A DNA stretch of 64,000 nt from Rhodopseudomonas julia (GTDB lineage: Bacteria; Pseudomonadota; Alphaproteobacteria; Rhizobiales; Afifellaceae), in the NCBI RefSeq assembly GCF_030813515.1, contig NZ_JAUSUK010000002.1, forward strand, positions 806,001 through 870,000, written 5' to 3'. Within the stretch, counting starts at the first letter, position 1. Each line of letters opens with the position of its first letter. The notes beneath the pieces were generated by a model. The model ran no database searches and was not told the origin of the DNA. It saw only the letters and a list, made by a program, of their open reading frames with translations. Positions 34,952-43,393 of the stretch are shown here, in pieces. Position numbers and translations under genes: made by a program.

Positions 34952-36154
34952 TCAATTCGCCAGACCGAAAGCCGGCCGCAGCCGAATGCCGATCAGGGTG
35001 CCGAGGAAAGCCGAGGCGAACCAGATCCAGCCATGCAGCGAGCCCGAGGCGATGCCGCCGAGGAAGGCTCCGATGTTGCAGCCGAAGCCGAGGCGGGCGC
35101 CGTAGCCCATCAAGAGCCCACCGATGACGGCGGCAAGCGCGGATTTCGCACTCGGGAGAGGCGCCTTGGCGAAAGACCCTGCAAGAGCCGCAGCCGCCAT
35201 TGCGCCGAGCACGAGACCGATATTCATCACCGACGTGACATCGGCGAGAAGCGAAGTGTGCAGCGCCTGATCGCCTTTCGGCCACTGCCAGAACTCATAA
35301 GCCGACATGTCGATGCCGATCGCCTGCGCCGCCTTCGCGCCCCACAGAGCGAAACCATAAGTGATCGTCCAGGGATGGCCGGCGATGAGGAGCGTCAGAA
35401 GGTTGAGTACGACGAGTGCGCCACCGGCCCACAGAAGCGGCCAGGGTCCGCGCCAGAAATGCCCGGGCTTCCTGGCGGGGGCCATGAAGTTCGCCCGCTT
35501 TTCCATGGCGAAGGTGAGGGCGCCGACAAGCGCCAGACCTACGAAGATCGCGACGATCGCGCCCGGTACGGTCAAAAACTCGGCGAGATTGACCGGATCG
35601 AAGCCCGGCTGGTCGAGCCACCAGGGGAGCTGAATAGAGCCGACGACCGAGCCGATGATGAACGCGACGAGCGTGATCAGCATCCGCCCCGAGCCGCCGC
35701 CGAGGGTGAAAAGCGTGCCCGACCCGCAGCCATTGGCGAGCTGCATGCCGAGACCGAAGAGGAATGAGCCGACGATGAGCGAGGTGCCGACCGGTGCGAT
35801 CGCGCCCTGGACGGTCAAACCAGGCACCATCCCGTTGATCAAGGGGATGAATAAGAGCGCCGTGAAGGCAATCACCCAGAGCTGGGCTCGGAGCCCGCGC
35901 CCATCGCTCTTGGTCACGCAATTGCGCCATCCGGCGGTGAAGCCGAAGGCGCCATGAAGGAGCGCCGCGCCAAGGCCTGCGCCGATCAAGAACAGCGAGG
36001 CCATCTTCGGTGAGACCTCGTAGCCGATGATCAGCGTGCCGAGGAGGAGGGCGGCGGCCGCGAAGGCGAGGGCGGAGCGGTCGATCGCGGCGACGATTTC
36101 GGCAGCGGACGCGGGCGCTCCGCTCGCTCGCGCCGTTTCAGCTGAGACGGACAT
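34952..36154 (-). CDS. YeeE/YedE family thiosulfate/sulfur-compound transporter
   Basis: 400-residue inner-membrane protein with about ten hydrophobic segments and a duplicated core. Each half carries a conserved cysteine in a family motif: LANGCGSGTLFTLGGGSGR in the first and GFGCNIGAFLGGIASGSLHG in the second. These match the thiosulfate uptake protein YeeE/TsuA, where the cysteines relay thiosulfate. It lies between an exported rhodanese (40 bases upstream) and the 49-residue cysteine peptide (7 bases downstream), so it is probably part of a sulfane-sulfur uptake system. Confidence 0.9.
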   Translation of the reverse strand: MSVSAETARASGAPASAAEIVAAIDRSALAFAAAALLLGTLIIGYEVSPKMASLFLIGAGLGAALLHGAFGFTAGWRNCVTKSDGRGLRAQLWVIAFTALLFIPLINGMVPGLTVQGAIAPVGTSLIVGSFLFGLGMQLANGCGSGTLFTLGGGSGRMLITLVAFIIGSVVGSIQLPWWLDQPGFDPVNLAEFLTVPGAIVAIFVGLALVGALTFAMEKRANFMAPARKPGHFWRGPWPLLWAGGALVVLNLLTLLIAGHPWTITYGFALWGAKAAQAIGIDMSAYEFWQWPKGDQALHTSLLADVTSVMNIGLVLGAMAAAALAGSFAKAPLPSAKSALAAVIGGLLMGYGARLGFGCNIGAFLGGIASGSLHGWIWFASAFLGTLIGIRLRPAFGLAN

Positions 36155-36194
36155 TCAATCTCTCAGGTTGTGACGTAGACGGGAGATGGTGGGG

Positions 36195-37196
36195 TCAGCC
36201 GTTGCCGTTCCACCAGGCCTTGATGTCGTCGAGGCGGCTGCGCTCGCTCTCGACCGGATTGTCGGGATTTTCCGTCCAACCCACCATGGAATCATCGTAG
36301 AGCGTCACGTTCTTGTGGCCGAGAACTTCCGACAGAACGAACCAGTTCATCGATGCCCAGTGGCCGGTGTTGCAATAGCTCACCACCTCGGCCTTCGACT
36401 GCGCCGCGGCCTCCGGCAGCAGCGATGCGGCGACCGTCTGCGGAACGAGCTTGCCAGTTGCTGGATCGAAGAAGACCGACTGGTCGAGATTGATGGCGCC
36501 CGGGAGGTGGCCGAAGCGCTTCGCCGCCGGGTGCTTTTCCTTGCCCTTGAACTGTTCGGGCGGACGTCCATCGAGGAGAACGGTCGAGCCGTCATCGAGA
36601 TGCGAACGGACGTCATCGCTCGAGACAAGCAGTTCCGGCCGCAGATTGGCCTTGAAGTCGGCCGCGACGACATCGGGCTGGTCCGTCTCAAGCGTGGTGC
36701 TCGGGTCGGCATTCCAGGCGCGGTATCCGCCATTCAGAATGGCCAGATGATCGAGCCCGGCGAGCTTGAGCGTCCAATAGATGCGCGTGGCACCGCCGAA
36801 TTCGCTAGAGCTCGAGGCAGATGGAACGATGACGACGGTTTCGTCGCCGGAGATACCGAGACTGCCGATATGTTTTTCGAGAGCTGAAAGCTCCGGAAGC
36901 TGCCCGGGAACGCCGTCCCGCGTCGCACGCCAGCCACCGGGATAGGGTGCGTTGACGGCGCCCGGAATGTGGCCTTCCGCGTAAGGATCCGATCCGTCCG
37001 CCTGGCCCCTCGTATCGAGAATGACGAGATCTGGCTGGTCCAGATTGGCTTTGAGCCAGTCGACCTCCACAAGTGGCCCAGGAACTTCGGCCGCGTGGGA
37101 GTGGCCGACGAAGCTGAAGCACGCTGCGGCCGTGAGAACGATAGCGGCCGCCAGTTCCACAGGAACCAGCCGGCCGAAAAAGCGATGATGGGTCAA
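36195..37196 (-). CDS. exported tandem-rhodanese sulfurtransferase
   Basis: 333 residues: signal peptide (hydrophobic stretch ending SHAAE about residue 35), then two rhodanese domains. The first lacks the catalytic cysteine (its loop has serines, PSASSSSEFGG); the second keeps it in VVSYCNTGHWAS (C275). This is the SseA/TST layout, but periplasmic, for thiosulfate or persulfide transfer. The start is TTG 37196, chosen because GGAGG sits at 37206-37202 with 5-base spacing and the resulting N-terminus is a clean signal peptide; a farther ATG at 37250 has no such site. First gene of the sulfur operon. Confidence 0.88.
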   Translation of the reverse strand: MTHHRFFGRLVPVELAAAIVLTAAACFSFVGHSHAAEVPGPLVEVDWLKANLDQPDLVILDTRGQADGSDPYAEGHIPGAVNAPYPGGWRATRDGVPGQLPELSALEKHIGSLGISGDETVVIVPSASSSSEFGGATRIYWTLKLAGLDHLAILNGGYRAWNADPSTTLETDQPDVVAADFKANLRPELLVSSDDVRSHLDDGSTVLLDGRPPEQFKGKEKHPAAKRFGHLPGAINLDQSVFFDPATGKLVPQTVAASLLPEAAAQSKAEVVSYCNTGHWASMNWFVLSEVLGHKNVTLYDDSMVGWTENPDNPVESERSRLDDIKAWWNGNG

Positions 37197-37276
37197 TGTG
37201 ACCTCCGAAAATTGACGAGGCGCCCAACCAGGGGGGAGGAGTGGCGCCAACCAGCGTCATCGGTGATGACGGAAAC

Positions 37277-37291
37277 TGAGAACGGTTCTCA
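37277..37291. promoter_or_regulatory. 15-bp palindrome TGA-N9-TCA upstream of the rhodanese operon
   Basis: TGAGAACGGTTCTCA: 7-base arms around one base, 81 bases before the TTG start of the rhodanese gene. It formally fits the TGA-N9-TCA pattern of iron-responsive (RirA/Rrf2-type) operators, but no such regulator or iron gene is here. A likely operator of unknown specificity. Confidence 0.5.
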
Positions 37292-37693
37292 ATGTAGGGC
37301 GGAGATAGTGCCCTCCCAAAGCATGCCGATGCGCCTTGCGGCGACAGAGCGCATCTCTGTCCTGCCGAGCGGACAATCGGGAGAAAGTTATTCGCTCACT
37401 CGCGGTGAGGCATTCCGCGCGCCGCTTTGCCGGCGCACTTCTGGCTTGTCTGACCCGAGTTGTATGTGTGTGGCGCTTCTGGGTGAAGCGTAGAGATGTG
37501 CGAGCTCAACGCGCCGAACTCGAAGAAATATTGCTTCACTAGACTTACGCGACGGCAATTGTGGCGGTTTTGTCACAATCGCTTACCGAAGACGCTGAGC
37601 ACGTCGGGTGTCAGCGTTCCGCGATTGCTTGTCCTAAAGACGCATGGCTTAGTGCCGCCACATATGAGCCATACGAATCGGGGGAGGGAGCGA
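37292..37693. other. 402-base non-coding region between the sulfur operon and fadL
   Basis: No gene recognised. It holds TTGTG-N10-CACAA at 37559-37578, a perfect inverted repeat that could be an operator for the outer-membrane protein gene. Downstream of it the sequence is moderately AT-rich. No -35/-10 pair could be assigned with confidence. GGGAGGGAG (37682-37690) is the ribosome site of fadL. Confidence 0.45.
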
Positions 37694-38959
37694 ATGCACA
37701 ATCTGAAGAGGCATCTTGGCCATAGCGTGGCCGTCGCCGCACTCGTCGCGGTGACGACGACCAGCATGGCGCATGCGGGCGCATTCGCGCTGCGTGAGCA
37801 GAGTGCTTATGGCCAGGGTATGGCCTTTGCAGGCATGGCCGCCGGCGGCAGCCTGTCTTCGATGTTCTGGAACCCGGCGACCTTGAGCGCCGTAATGGGC
37901 TTCCAGAGCGAGAGCGTGATTTCCTATATCGCGCCGCGGTCGGAGGTCGATGTTCTCTCGCCATTCCCGCAGAACGAAGGGGATATTGCCGAGAACGCGG
38001 CGGTGCCCGCTTCTTATTATGGCTACCGGGTGAACGACAACGTCATCCTCGGCCTCGGCATCAATGCGCCCTTCGGGCTTGCGACGAAATACGATTACAA
38101 CTCGCTCATTCGCAGCAGCGGTATCGCGGGCACGACCGAAGTCTTTACGATGGCAGCCAACCCGGTCGTTGCCTACCAGTTCAATGATTACCTCACCGTC
38201 GCCGTCGGCGCCGTCGTGGAATACGCCAATGTCCGCCTGACCGGGCAGGCTCTTCCTGTCTTCGGCGTCTCGGCTCTCGACGATGCTGACGATATTGGTT
38301 TTGGTGTCACCGCCGGTATCCAGATCAAACCGATGGATGGTACGGAGATTGGTATCGGTTACCGCTCCCGCATCGATCACGATATCGAGGGCCCACTCGT
38401 CACCCAGATCGGCACGTTCAATGTCGAAGCGGACGGCTTCGATCTGCCGGACAAAGTGAGCGTGGGTCTGCGTCAGCGTATCATGGACGGTTTCCGGCTG
38501 ACGGCCGGCATCGAATGGGCGAACTGGAGCCGTTTCGAGACCGTCACGTTGAGCGGCGCGCCGGCGGAGATCCCGCTCGGTTTCGAGTACGAAGACAGCT
38601 GGTATTTCGCCCTCGGTGGCGAATATGACGTCAATCCGGACCTGACGGTGCGAGCCGGCGTGGCACGTGAATTGTCGCCGAACGACAATGCCAACCGCTC
38701 CTTCCGCCTGCCGGACAACGATCGCTGGTGGTTCTCCGCTGGTGCGAGCTACCAGGCGACCGAGCGGTTCTCCTTCGACGTCGGCTATTCCTACATCATG
38801 GCCGATGACACGGACCTCGTTTCGGCGGCCGCCGGGGGCCCGCTCTCCAACGGACCTTTCAGCGGCACTTCGGATGGCTCCGTGCACATCCTGTCGGCGG
38901 CTTTGAAGATGAAGTTCGGCGGCCCGCGCGCAGAAGAGCCGATCGTCGCCAAATACTGA
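37694..38959 (+). CDS. FadL/OmpP1/TodX family outer membrane transporter
   Basis: 421-residue outer-membrane beta-barrel for long-chain fatty acids or other hydrophobic compounds. Signal peptide cleaved after about residue 28 (ends AHA); the mature N-terminus GAFALREQSAYGQGMAFAG and the following SLSSMFWNPATLS are the FadL/TodX hatch signature. The C-terminus repeats aromatic beta-strands such as RFSFDVGYSYIMADD. Start ATG 37694 follows GGGAGGGAG. A strong terminator lies 27 bases after the stop, so it is monocistronic. Confidence 0.92.
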   Translation: MHNLKRHLGHSVAVAALVAVTTTSMAHAGAFALREQSAYGQGMAFAGMAAGGSLSSMFWNPATLSAVMGFQSESVISYIAPRSEVDVLSPFPQNEGDIAENAAVPASYYGYRVNDNVILGLGINAPFGLATKYDYNSLIRSSGIAGTTEVFTMAANPVVAYQFNDYLTVAVGAVVEYANVRLTGQALPVFGVSALDDADDIGFGVTAGIQIKPMDGTEIGIGYRSRIDHDIEGPLVTQIGTFNVEADGFDLPDKVSVGLRQRIMDGFRLTAGIEWANWSRFETVTLSGAPAEIPLGFEYEDSWYFALGGEYDVNPDLTVRAGVARELSPNDNANRSFRLPDNDRWWFSAGASYQATERFSFDVGYSYIMADDTDLVSAAAGGPLSNGPFSGTSDGSVHILSAALKMKFGGPRAEEPIVAKY

Positions 38960-38985
38960 GACTTCGTCGGAGTCCTGGGATTCGG

Positions 38986-39012
38986 AAGGGGCCGGGTGAC
39001 CGGCCCCTTTTT
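38986..39012 (+). terminator. rho-independent terminator of fadL
   Basis: GGGGCCGG-GTGA-CCGGCCCC followed by T5, just after the fadL stop. The stem may also serve the convergent SDR gene, but the T tract is only on the + side, with AA on the other. Confidence 0.92.
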
Positions 39013-39102
39013 CGTTGCTGCGGCAGATCAAAGCGCAGCTTTTGCCGGTATGCCTCCATCCGCCCGAAATGCCTCGCAGCGTTCGACTGTGCGTTTCGGG
39101 GC

Positions 39103-39879
39103 TCAAAAGGCGGTCGGGAGGAGACCTCCGTCGACCCGGAAATTCTGCCCGGTGATGTAGCCGGCATTTGCCGAACAGAGGAACGCCGCGAGCTGGCCGA
39201 ATTCTTCCGGCGTTCCAAAGCGCCCTGCGGGAATTGCGGCAGCCTCGCGCTTTGCTGCTTCGTCTTCGCTGATCCCAGCCTTTTTCGCCTGCCAGGAAAG
39301 TCCCGCGCGAAGCCGGTCCGTGTCCATCTTGCCAGGCAGGATGTTGTTGACGGTGACGTTGTGGGAGGCAAATTCGCGGCAGACACCGGCGAGGAAGGCC
39401 GTCAAACCAGCACGGGCGCCGGAGGAAAGGTCGAGCCCCGGGATCGGCATCAGCACCGACAGGGAGGTGATGTTGACGATCCGCCCGAAGCCGCGTTCGA
39501 CCATGCCGTCGGCGACGGCCTGAATGAGTTCGATCGGGGTCACCATGTTCTGGGTGACGCCCTTGAGCATGTCGTCGCGGGTCAACTCGCGGAAGCCGCG
39601 CCGGGGCGGGCCGCCATTGTTGTTGATCAAGATATCCACCGCTTTTGCCGCAGCAAGGACACGTTCCTGTCCCTCGCGGCTGCTGATATCGGCGGCGACC
39701 GTGGTGACGTCCGCGCCCAAACGGCGGAGATCGCTTGCCGCTTCCTCCAGGCTTGCCTCGTTGCGCGCGTTGATCACGAGCCGGCAGCCGGCTTTGGCGA
39801 GTGCTTCCGCACAGCCTTTGCCCAGCCCGCGGCTTGAGGCGCATACGACGGCTGTGCGTCCTTCGATGCCGAGATCCAT
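39103..39879 (-). CDS. SDR family oxidoreductase lacking the YxxxK catalytic pair
   Basis: 258-residue short-chain dehydrogenase. The cofactor motif ASSRGLGKGCAEALAKAG and the NNNGGPPRRGF loop are intact. At the active site the Ser is present (S139 in NITSLS), but the Tyr and Lys positions, exactly 13 and 17 residues on, are Ser152 and Arg156 (LDLSSGARAGL). A subgroup of SDRs has such changes, so it may be a non-classical reductase or not a redox enzyme. It is divergent from the phosphoesterase gene at 40015. Confidence 0.88.
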   Translation of the reverse strand: MDLGIEGRTAVVCASSRGLGKGCAEALAKAGCRLVINARNEASLEEAASDLRRLGADVTTVAADISSREGQERVLAAAKAVDILINNNGGPPRRGFRELTRDDMLKGVTQNMVTPIELIQAVADGMVERGFGRIVNITSLSVLMPIPGLDLSSGARAGLTAFLAGVCREFASHNVTVNNILPGKMDTDRLRAGLSWQAKKAGISEDEAAKREAAAIPAGRFGTPEEFGQLAAFLCSANAGYITGQNFRVDGGLLPTAF

Positions 39880-40014
39880 GACGTTCTCCTGTCTTTGTTG
39901 TCGTTTCCTAGGGGAGGCGGCTCTTCATTCCAGCGCGGGACGCCCTGCCGCAGCTTTGCGTCGACCAATGTCACACAACTGATACCTGAATCGGGTTTTT
40001 CATGCCTGAAAGAC

Positions 40015-40830
40015 ATGGGAAGCACGGCGATGGCTCCGCCAAATCATTTCCGGACATTGTTTCTGTCCGACATTCATCTCGGCACGCGAGGATGCCAGGC
40101 CGAGCTCTTGTTGGAGTTTCTGAAGGTGCATGACGCCGAGACGATCTATCTCGTGGGAGATATCGTCGATGGCTGGCGCCTGCGCCGAGGCTGGTACTGG
40201 CCCCAGCACCACAACGACGTGGTGCAGAAGCTTCTGCGCAAGGGCCGGAAGGGCGCCAAACTCGTCTATATCCCGGGCAACCACGACGAATTCTTGCGCG
40301 GCTATCTCGGCAGCCATTTCGGTGGCATCGAAGTGTGCGACAGCGTCATCCACGAGACGGCCGACGGGCGCCGCTTCCTGATCATTCACGGTGACCAGTT
40401 CGACGTTGTCGTACGCCACGCCAGATGGCTCGCCTTCCTGGGTGACTGGGCCTATGTCACGGCTCTCGGCGTCAACACCTATGTCAATCAGATGCGGCGC
40501 GCGCTCGGCTTTTCCTACTGGTCGCTGTCGGCGTGGGCGAAGCTGAAGGTCAAGAACGCCGTGAACTTCATCGGTGCGTTCGAAGAAGCACTCTCGGCCG
40601 AAGCGCAACGCCAGGGCGCCGACGGGGTCGTGTGCGGGCATATCCATCACGCGGCCATTCGAGACGACAGCAATGGCGTCAAATACGTGAATTGCGGTGA
40701 CTGGGTCGAAAGCTGCACGGCGGTTGCGGAACATCATGACGGTCGGATGGAGATCATCCGCTGGTCGGAAATGATGCGGGCCGCCACGTTGAACGAGCCG
40801 CATCACGCTCCCACACCGGTTGCTGCCTGA
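40015..40830 (+). CDS. LpxH-like UDP-2,3-diacylglucosamine diphosphatase family metallophosphoesterase
   Basis: 271-residue calcineurin-like enzyme. Metal motifs in order: LFLSDIHLGTRG, VGDIVDGWRL, IPGNHDEFLRG, IIHGDQFD and CGHIHHA. This matches the LpxH/YbbF-like group, several of whose alphaproteobacterial members act in lipid A or phospholipid metabolism rather than as the main LpxH. ATG 40015 or ATG 40030 (better ribosome site GGGAAG) are both possible. It is followed 10 bases later by a glycosyltransferase; the pair looks like an envelope operon. Confidence 0.85.
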   Translation: MGSTAMAPPNHFRTLFLSDIHLGTRGCQAELLLEFLKVHDAETIYLVGDIVDGWRLRRGWYWPQHHNDVVQKLLRKGRKGAKLVYIPGNHDEFLRGYLGSHFGGIEVCDSVIHETADGRRFLIIHGDQFDVVVRHARWLAFLGDWAYVTALGVNTYVNQMRRALGFSYWSLSAWAKLKVKNAVNFIGAFEEALSAEAQRQGADGVVCGHIHHAAIRDDSNGVKYVNCGDWVESCTAVAEHHDGRMEIIRWSEMMRAATLNEPHHAPTPVAA

Positions 40831-40840
40831 GCATGACCCG

Positions 40841-41863
40841 ATGAGGCTTGTCATCGTAACCGACGCCTGGTTCCCCCAGGTCAACGGGGTTGTGCGCTCG
40901 CTCAAGCGGGTCGTCGACATTCTGAGTGAGGGCGGGGACGAGGTCACCGTGATCGCGCCCGAACGCTTTTCCACGCTGCCGATGCCCACCTATCCGGACA
41001 TCCGCCTTTCCGTGACGACGAAGACGCGCGTCGGCCGGATGATCGAGGCGGCGCGCCCCGATTGCATTCACATCGCCACCGAGGGGCCTCTCGGTTTCCT
41101 TGCGCGACGCCATTGTCTGAAGACAGGACAGCGCTTCACGACGAGCTATCACACCAAGTTTCCCGAATATGTGCGTGCGCGAGCGCCCGTTCCGCTCGGG
41201 GCGCTCTATGGGATGATGCGCTGGTTCCACAATGCCGCCGCCGGCTGCATGGTCGCGACCCCCTCTCTCGAGGCCGAGCTGACTGCACGTGGCTTTCACA
41301 ATCTCATGCGCTGGTCGCGCGGGGTCGATTCGCATCTTTTCCATCCGCGTCCAGGGGCCGACCTCGGATTGCCGCGCCCGGTGTTTTTGAATGTCGGACG
41401 TGTTGCGGTGGAAAAGAACCTTGCGGCATTCACCTCGCTCGATCTGCCGGGTTCCAAGGTTGTGGTCGGCGACGGACCGGCTCTCGCCGATCTGAAGGCG
41501 CGCCATCCGGACGTGCATTTCCTTGGAGCCCTGGAAGGCGAGGACCTCGCCCGTGCCTATGCGGCCGCCGACGTGTTCGTCTTTCCGAGCCTGACGGACA
41601 CGTTCGGGAACGTCCTCCTCGAAGCGCTCGCCTCCGGTTTGCCGGTGGCGGCATTTCCCGTCACCGGCCCAAACGATGTGATCGTGGAACCGGAGATCGG
41701 GGCTTTGAGCCAGGATCTGCGGGCTGCGGCGCTTCAGTGCCTGGATCTTTCGGGAGAGGCGGCGCGCGCTTACGCGACGCGCTTCAGCTGGGATGCGAGT
41801 GTGCAAGAATTCCGGGAGAACCTCGTCAAGGCACAGGGGCCCGACTGCCAGCTCGCTGCCTGA
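40841..41863 (+). CDS. GT4-family glycosyltransferase
   Basis: 340 residues, GT-B fold. N-terminal VTDAWFPQVNGVVRSLKRVV binds acceptor; C-terminal FLNVGRVAVEKNLAAF and VFPSLTDTFGNVLLEALASG contain the EX7E-type donor-binding segment. The wording is like SqdX/MgtA-type enzymes that glycosylate diacylglycerol or make mannosyl lipids. Coupled to the LpxH-like gene, so it probably makes a membrane glycolipid; the sugar is not predictable. ATG 40841 has no strong ribosome site, consistent with coupled translation. Confidence 0.88.
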   Translation: MRLVIVTDAWFPQVNGVVRSLKRVVDILSEGGDEVTVIAPERFSTLPMPTYPDIRLSVTTKTRVGRMIEAARPDCIHIATEGPLGFLARRHCLKTGQRFTTSYHTKFPEYVRARAPVPLGALYGMMRWFHNAAAGCMVATPSLEAELTARGFHNLMRWSRGVDSHLFHPRPGADLGLPRPVFLNVGRVAVEKNLAAFTSLDLPGSKVVVGDGPALADLKARHPDVHFLGALEGEDLARAYAAADVFVFPSLTDTFGNVLLEALASGLPVAAFPVTGPNDVIVEPEIGALSQDLRAAALQCLDLSGEAARAYATRFSWDASVQEFRENLVKAQGPDCQLAA

Positions 41864-41934
41864 AGCTGCAGAATAGCGGATACGAGACTTTTCTACCTCT
41901 TCAAAGAGGACGAAAAAGGCCTTAAGGGCGATCC

Positions 41935-42924
41935 ATGACCCTGCCGGTTTCTCTCAACGATATCGAGGCTGCGGCCACTCGCCTACAAGGCCGAGCCATG
42001 CGCACGCCTCTCATTGCTGCGCCAGCCTTGTCGGAGCAATTCGCCGCCCGCGTCTTCTTGAAACCGGAATGCATGCAGCGGACCGGCTCCTTCAAGTTTC
42101 GCGGCGCCTATAATGCGCTGATGGCGGCGGGCGATGCCGCTGCTGGTGGTGTGGTCGCCTGTTCGTCGGGCAATCACGCCCAGGGCGTTGCGGAGGCCGC
42201 GCGCCTTGCTGGCGTTCCGGCGACAATCGTCATGCCGGAAGACGCACCGGTGGTGAAGGTCAATCGCACGCGCGCGGCCGGTGCCCGCATCATCACCTAT
42301 GACCGTGCCAGCGAAGACCGCGAAGAAGTGCTTGCCGATGTCATTCGCCGTGAGGGCGGGTTCCTCATCCACCCCTACAACGACACCAAGGTCATCGCCG
42401 GGCAGGGAACGATCGGGCTCGAGATCGTTTCGGAACTTGCCAATATGCGGCTTGTCCCAGACGTCGTCATGATGCCCTGCAGCGGGGGCGGACTTGCCGC
42501 CGGCGTGTCGCTTGCGGTCACCGAGCGTGCCCCGAACTGTCGCGTCCTTGCCATGGAGCCAGAAGGCTTCGACGATTATGGCCGGTCTCTGGCCGCCGAC
42601 GAGATCGTCAGCAACGAGCGAACCAGCGGCTCCGTCTGCGATGCGCTGCTGGCGCCCGCGCCGGGGGCGATCGGCTTCACCATCAATCGGGAGCGTTTGT
42701 CGGGAACGCGCACCGTGAGCGACGATGCGGCTCTTAATGCTATCGCCTTTGCTTACGAGCGTTTTCGGCTGGTGCTGGAGCCCGGTGGCGCGCTCGCGCT
42801 TGCGGCGTTGCTTTCAGGCTCTGTCGATGTGCGCGGAACGGTCGTCGTTTTGGTTCTTTCAGGTGGCAATGTCGACGACGCGGTCCTGGCGCAGGCGCTC
42901 GCCCGCTATCGCTCGGCGGCTTAG
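41935..42924 (+). CDS. threonine/serine dehydratase (PLP fold type II)
   Basis: 329-residue PLP enzyme of the serine/threonine dehydratase family. Lysine motif TGSFKFRGAYNAL at about residues 45-57, the phosphate-binding SSGNHAQGVAEAARL, and a glycine loop MPCSGGGLAAGVSLA. It lacks the C-terminal ACT regulatory domains of biosynthetic IlvA, so it fits a catabolic or eut/ectoine-type dehydratase (threonine to 2-oxobutyrate). It overlaps the convergent hypothetical gene by 4 bases and is otherwise alone. Confidence 0.85.
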   Translation: MTLPVSLNDIEAAATRLQGRAMRTPLIAAPALSEQFAARVFLKPECMQRTGSFKFRGAYNALMAAGDAAAGGVVACSSGNHAQGVAEAARLAGVPATIVMPEDAPVVKVNRTRAAGARIITYDRASEDREEVLADVIRREGGFLIHPYNDTKVIAGQGTIGLEIVSELANMRLVPDVVMMPCSGGGLAAGVSLAVTERAPNCRVLAMEPEGFDDYGRSLAADEIVSNERTSGSVCDALLAPAPGAIGFTINRERLSGTRTVSDDAALNAIAFAYERFRLVLEPGGALALAALLSGSVDVRGTVVVLVLSGGNVDDAVLAQALARYRSAA

Positions 42925-43349
42925 TGATTTTCCTCCGAGGCGCGGTCGCGGTCGTCCCGGCTTTCCTCCGAAGCGGTGCCGAAGGGGCGGAACTGCTTCA
43001 GTCGCTCAAGGATGTCCGCGGTCTGTCCGGCGGTCGCCGCCGCATCGGGCGCTGCATCGTGCAGCCCCGCGGCGAGCACCATCAGATCCTGGCGCGCCCG
43101 TCCCGGCGGCACCTCGCCTGCAATTCGGGTCAATTCGCGCGCGATCTGGCTCGGCTTCAACTGGGTGCGCAGGGTGCTGACATTCGTCGCAAGCCGCGTC
43201 ATCGCGGTCATCAGCGAGCGGGTTTCGGTGCGACGCGAACGGCGCACATACTCCTCGAGGAAAGCGCGTCCCTTGGACGTGCTGGTCAGCGCCGACAGCA
43301 TCGTCTCGTATTCGATGTCCGTCAGGCCCTTTTCGATCAGGCGCGCCAT
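42921..43349 (-). CDS. hypothetical protein
   Basis: 142 residues, all alpha-helical and charged, no signal or membrane segment. The N-terminal segment SKGRAFLEEYVRRSRRTETR resembles a motif seen at the start of several uncharacterised Hyphomicrobiales proteins (GRxFLxEYxRRxR), sometimes labelled CheZ-like; I cannot confirm that. The C-terminus is rich in Asp/Glu/Arg. It is divergent from the MFS gene and convergent with the dehydratase. Confidence 0.65.
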   Translation of the reverse strand: MARLIEKGLTDIEYETMLSALTSTSKGRAFLEEYVRRSRRTETRSLMTAMTRLATNVSTLRTQLKPSQIARELTRIAGEVPPGRARQDLMVLAAGLHDAAPDAAATAGQTADILERLKQFRPFGTASEESRDDRDRASEENH

Positions 43350-43393
43350 GCCTCTTCCTCTTCCAGAACGCAATCGCGTTGACGGGTCCGAAG

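Noticed and set aside
37277-37291. LexA-type SOS box in TGAGAACGGTTCTCA
   Set aside because: The alphaproteobacterial SOS motif is a direct GTTC-N7-GTTC repeat; this is an inverted palindrome without it.
37649-39844. 731-codon minus-strand frame over fadL and the SDR gene
   Set aside because: It runs through two well-defined genes in other frames and has no domain.
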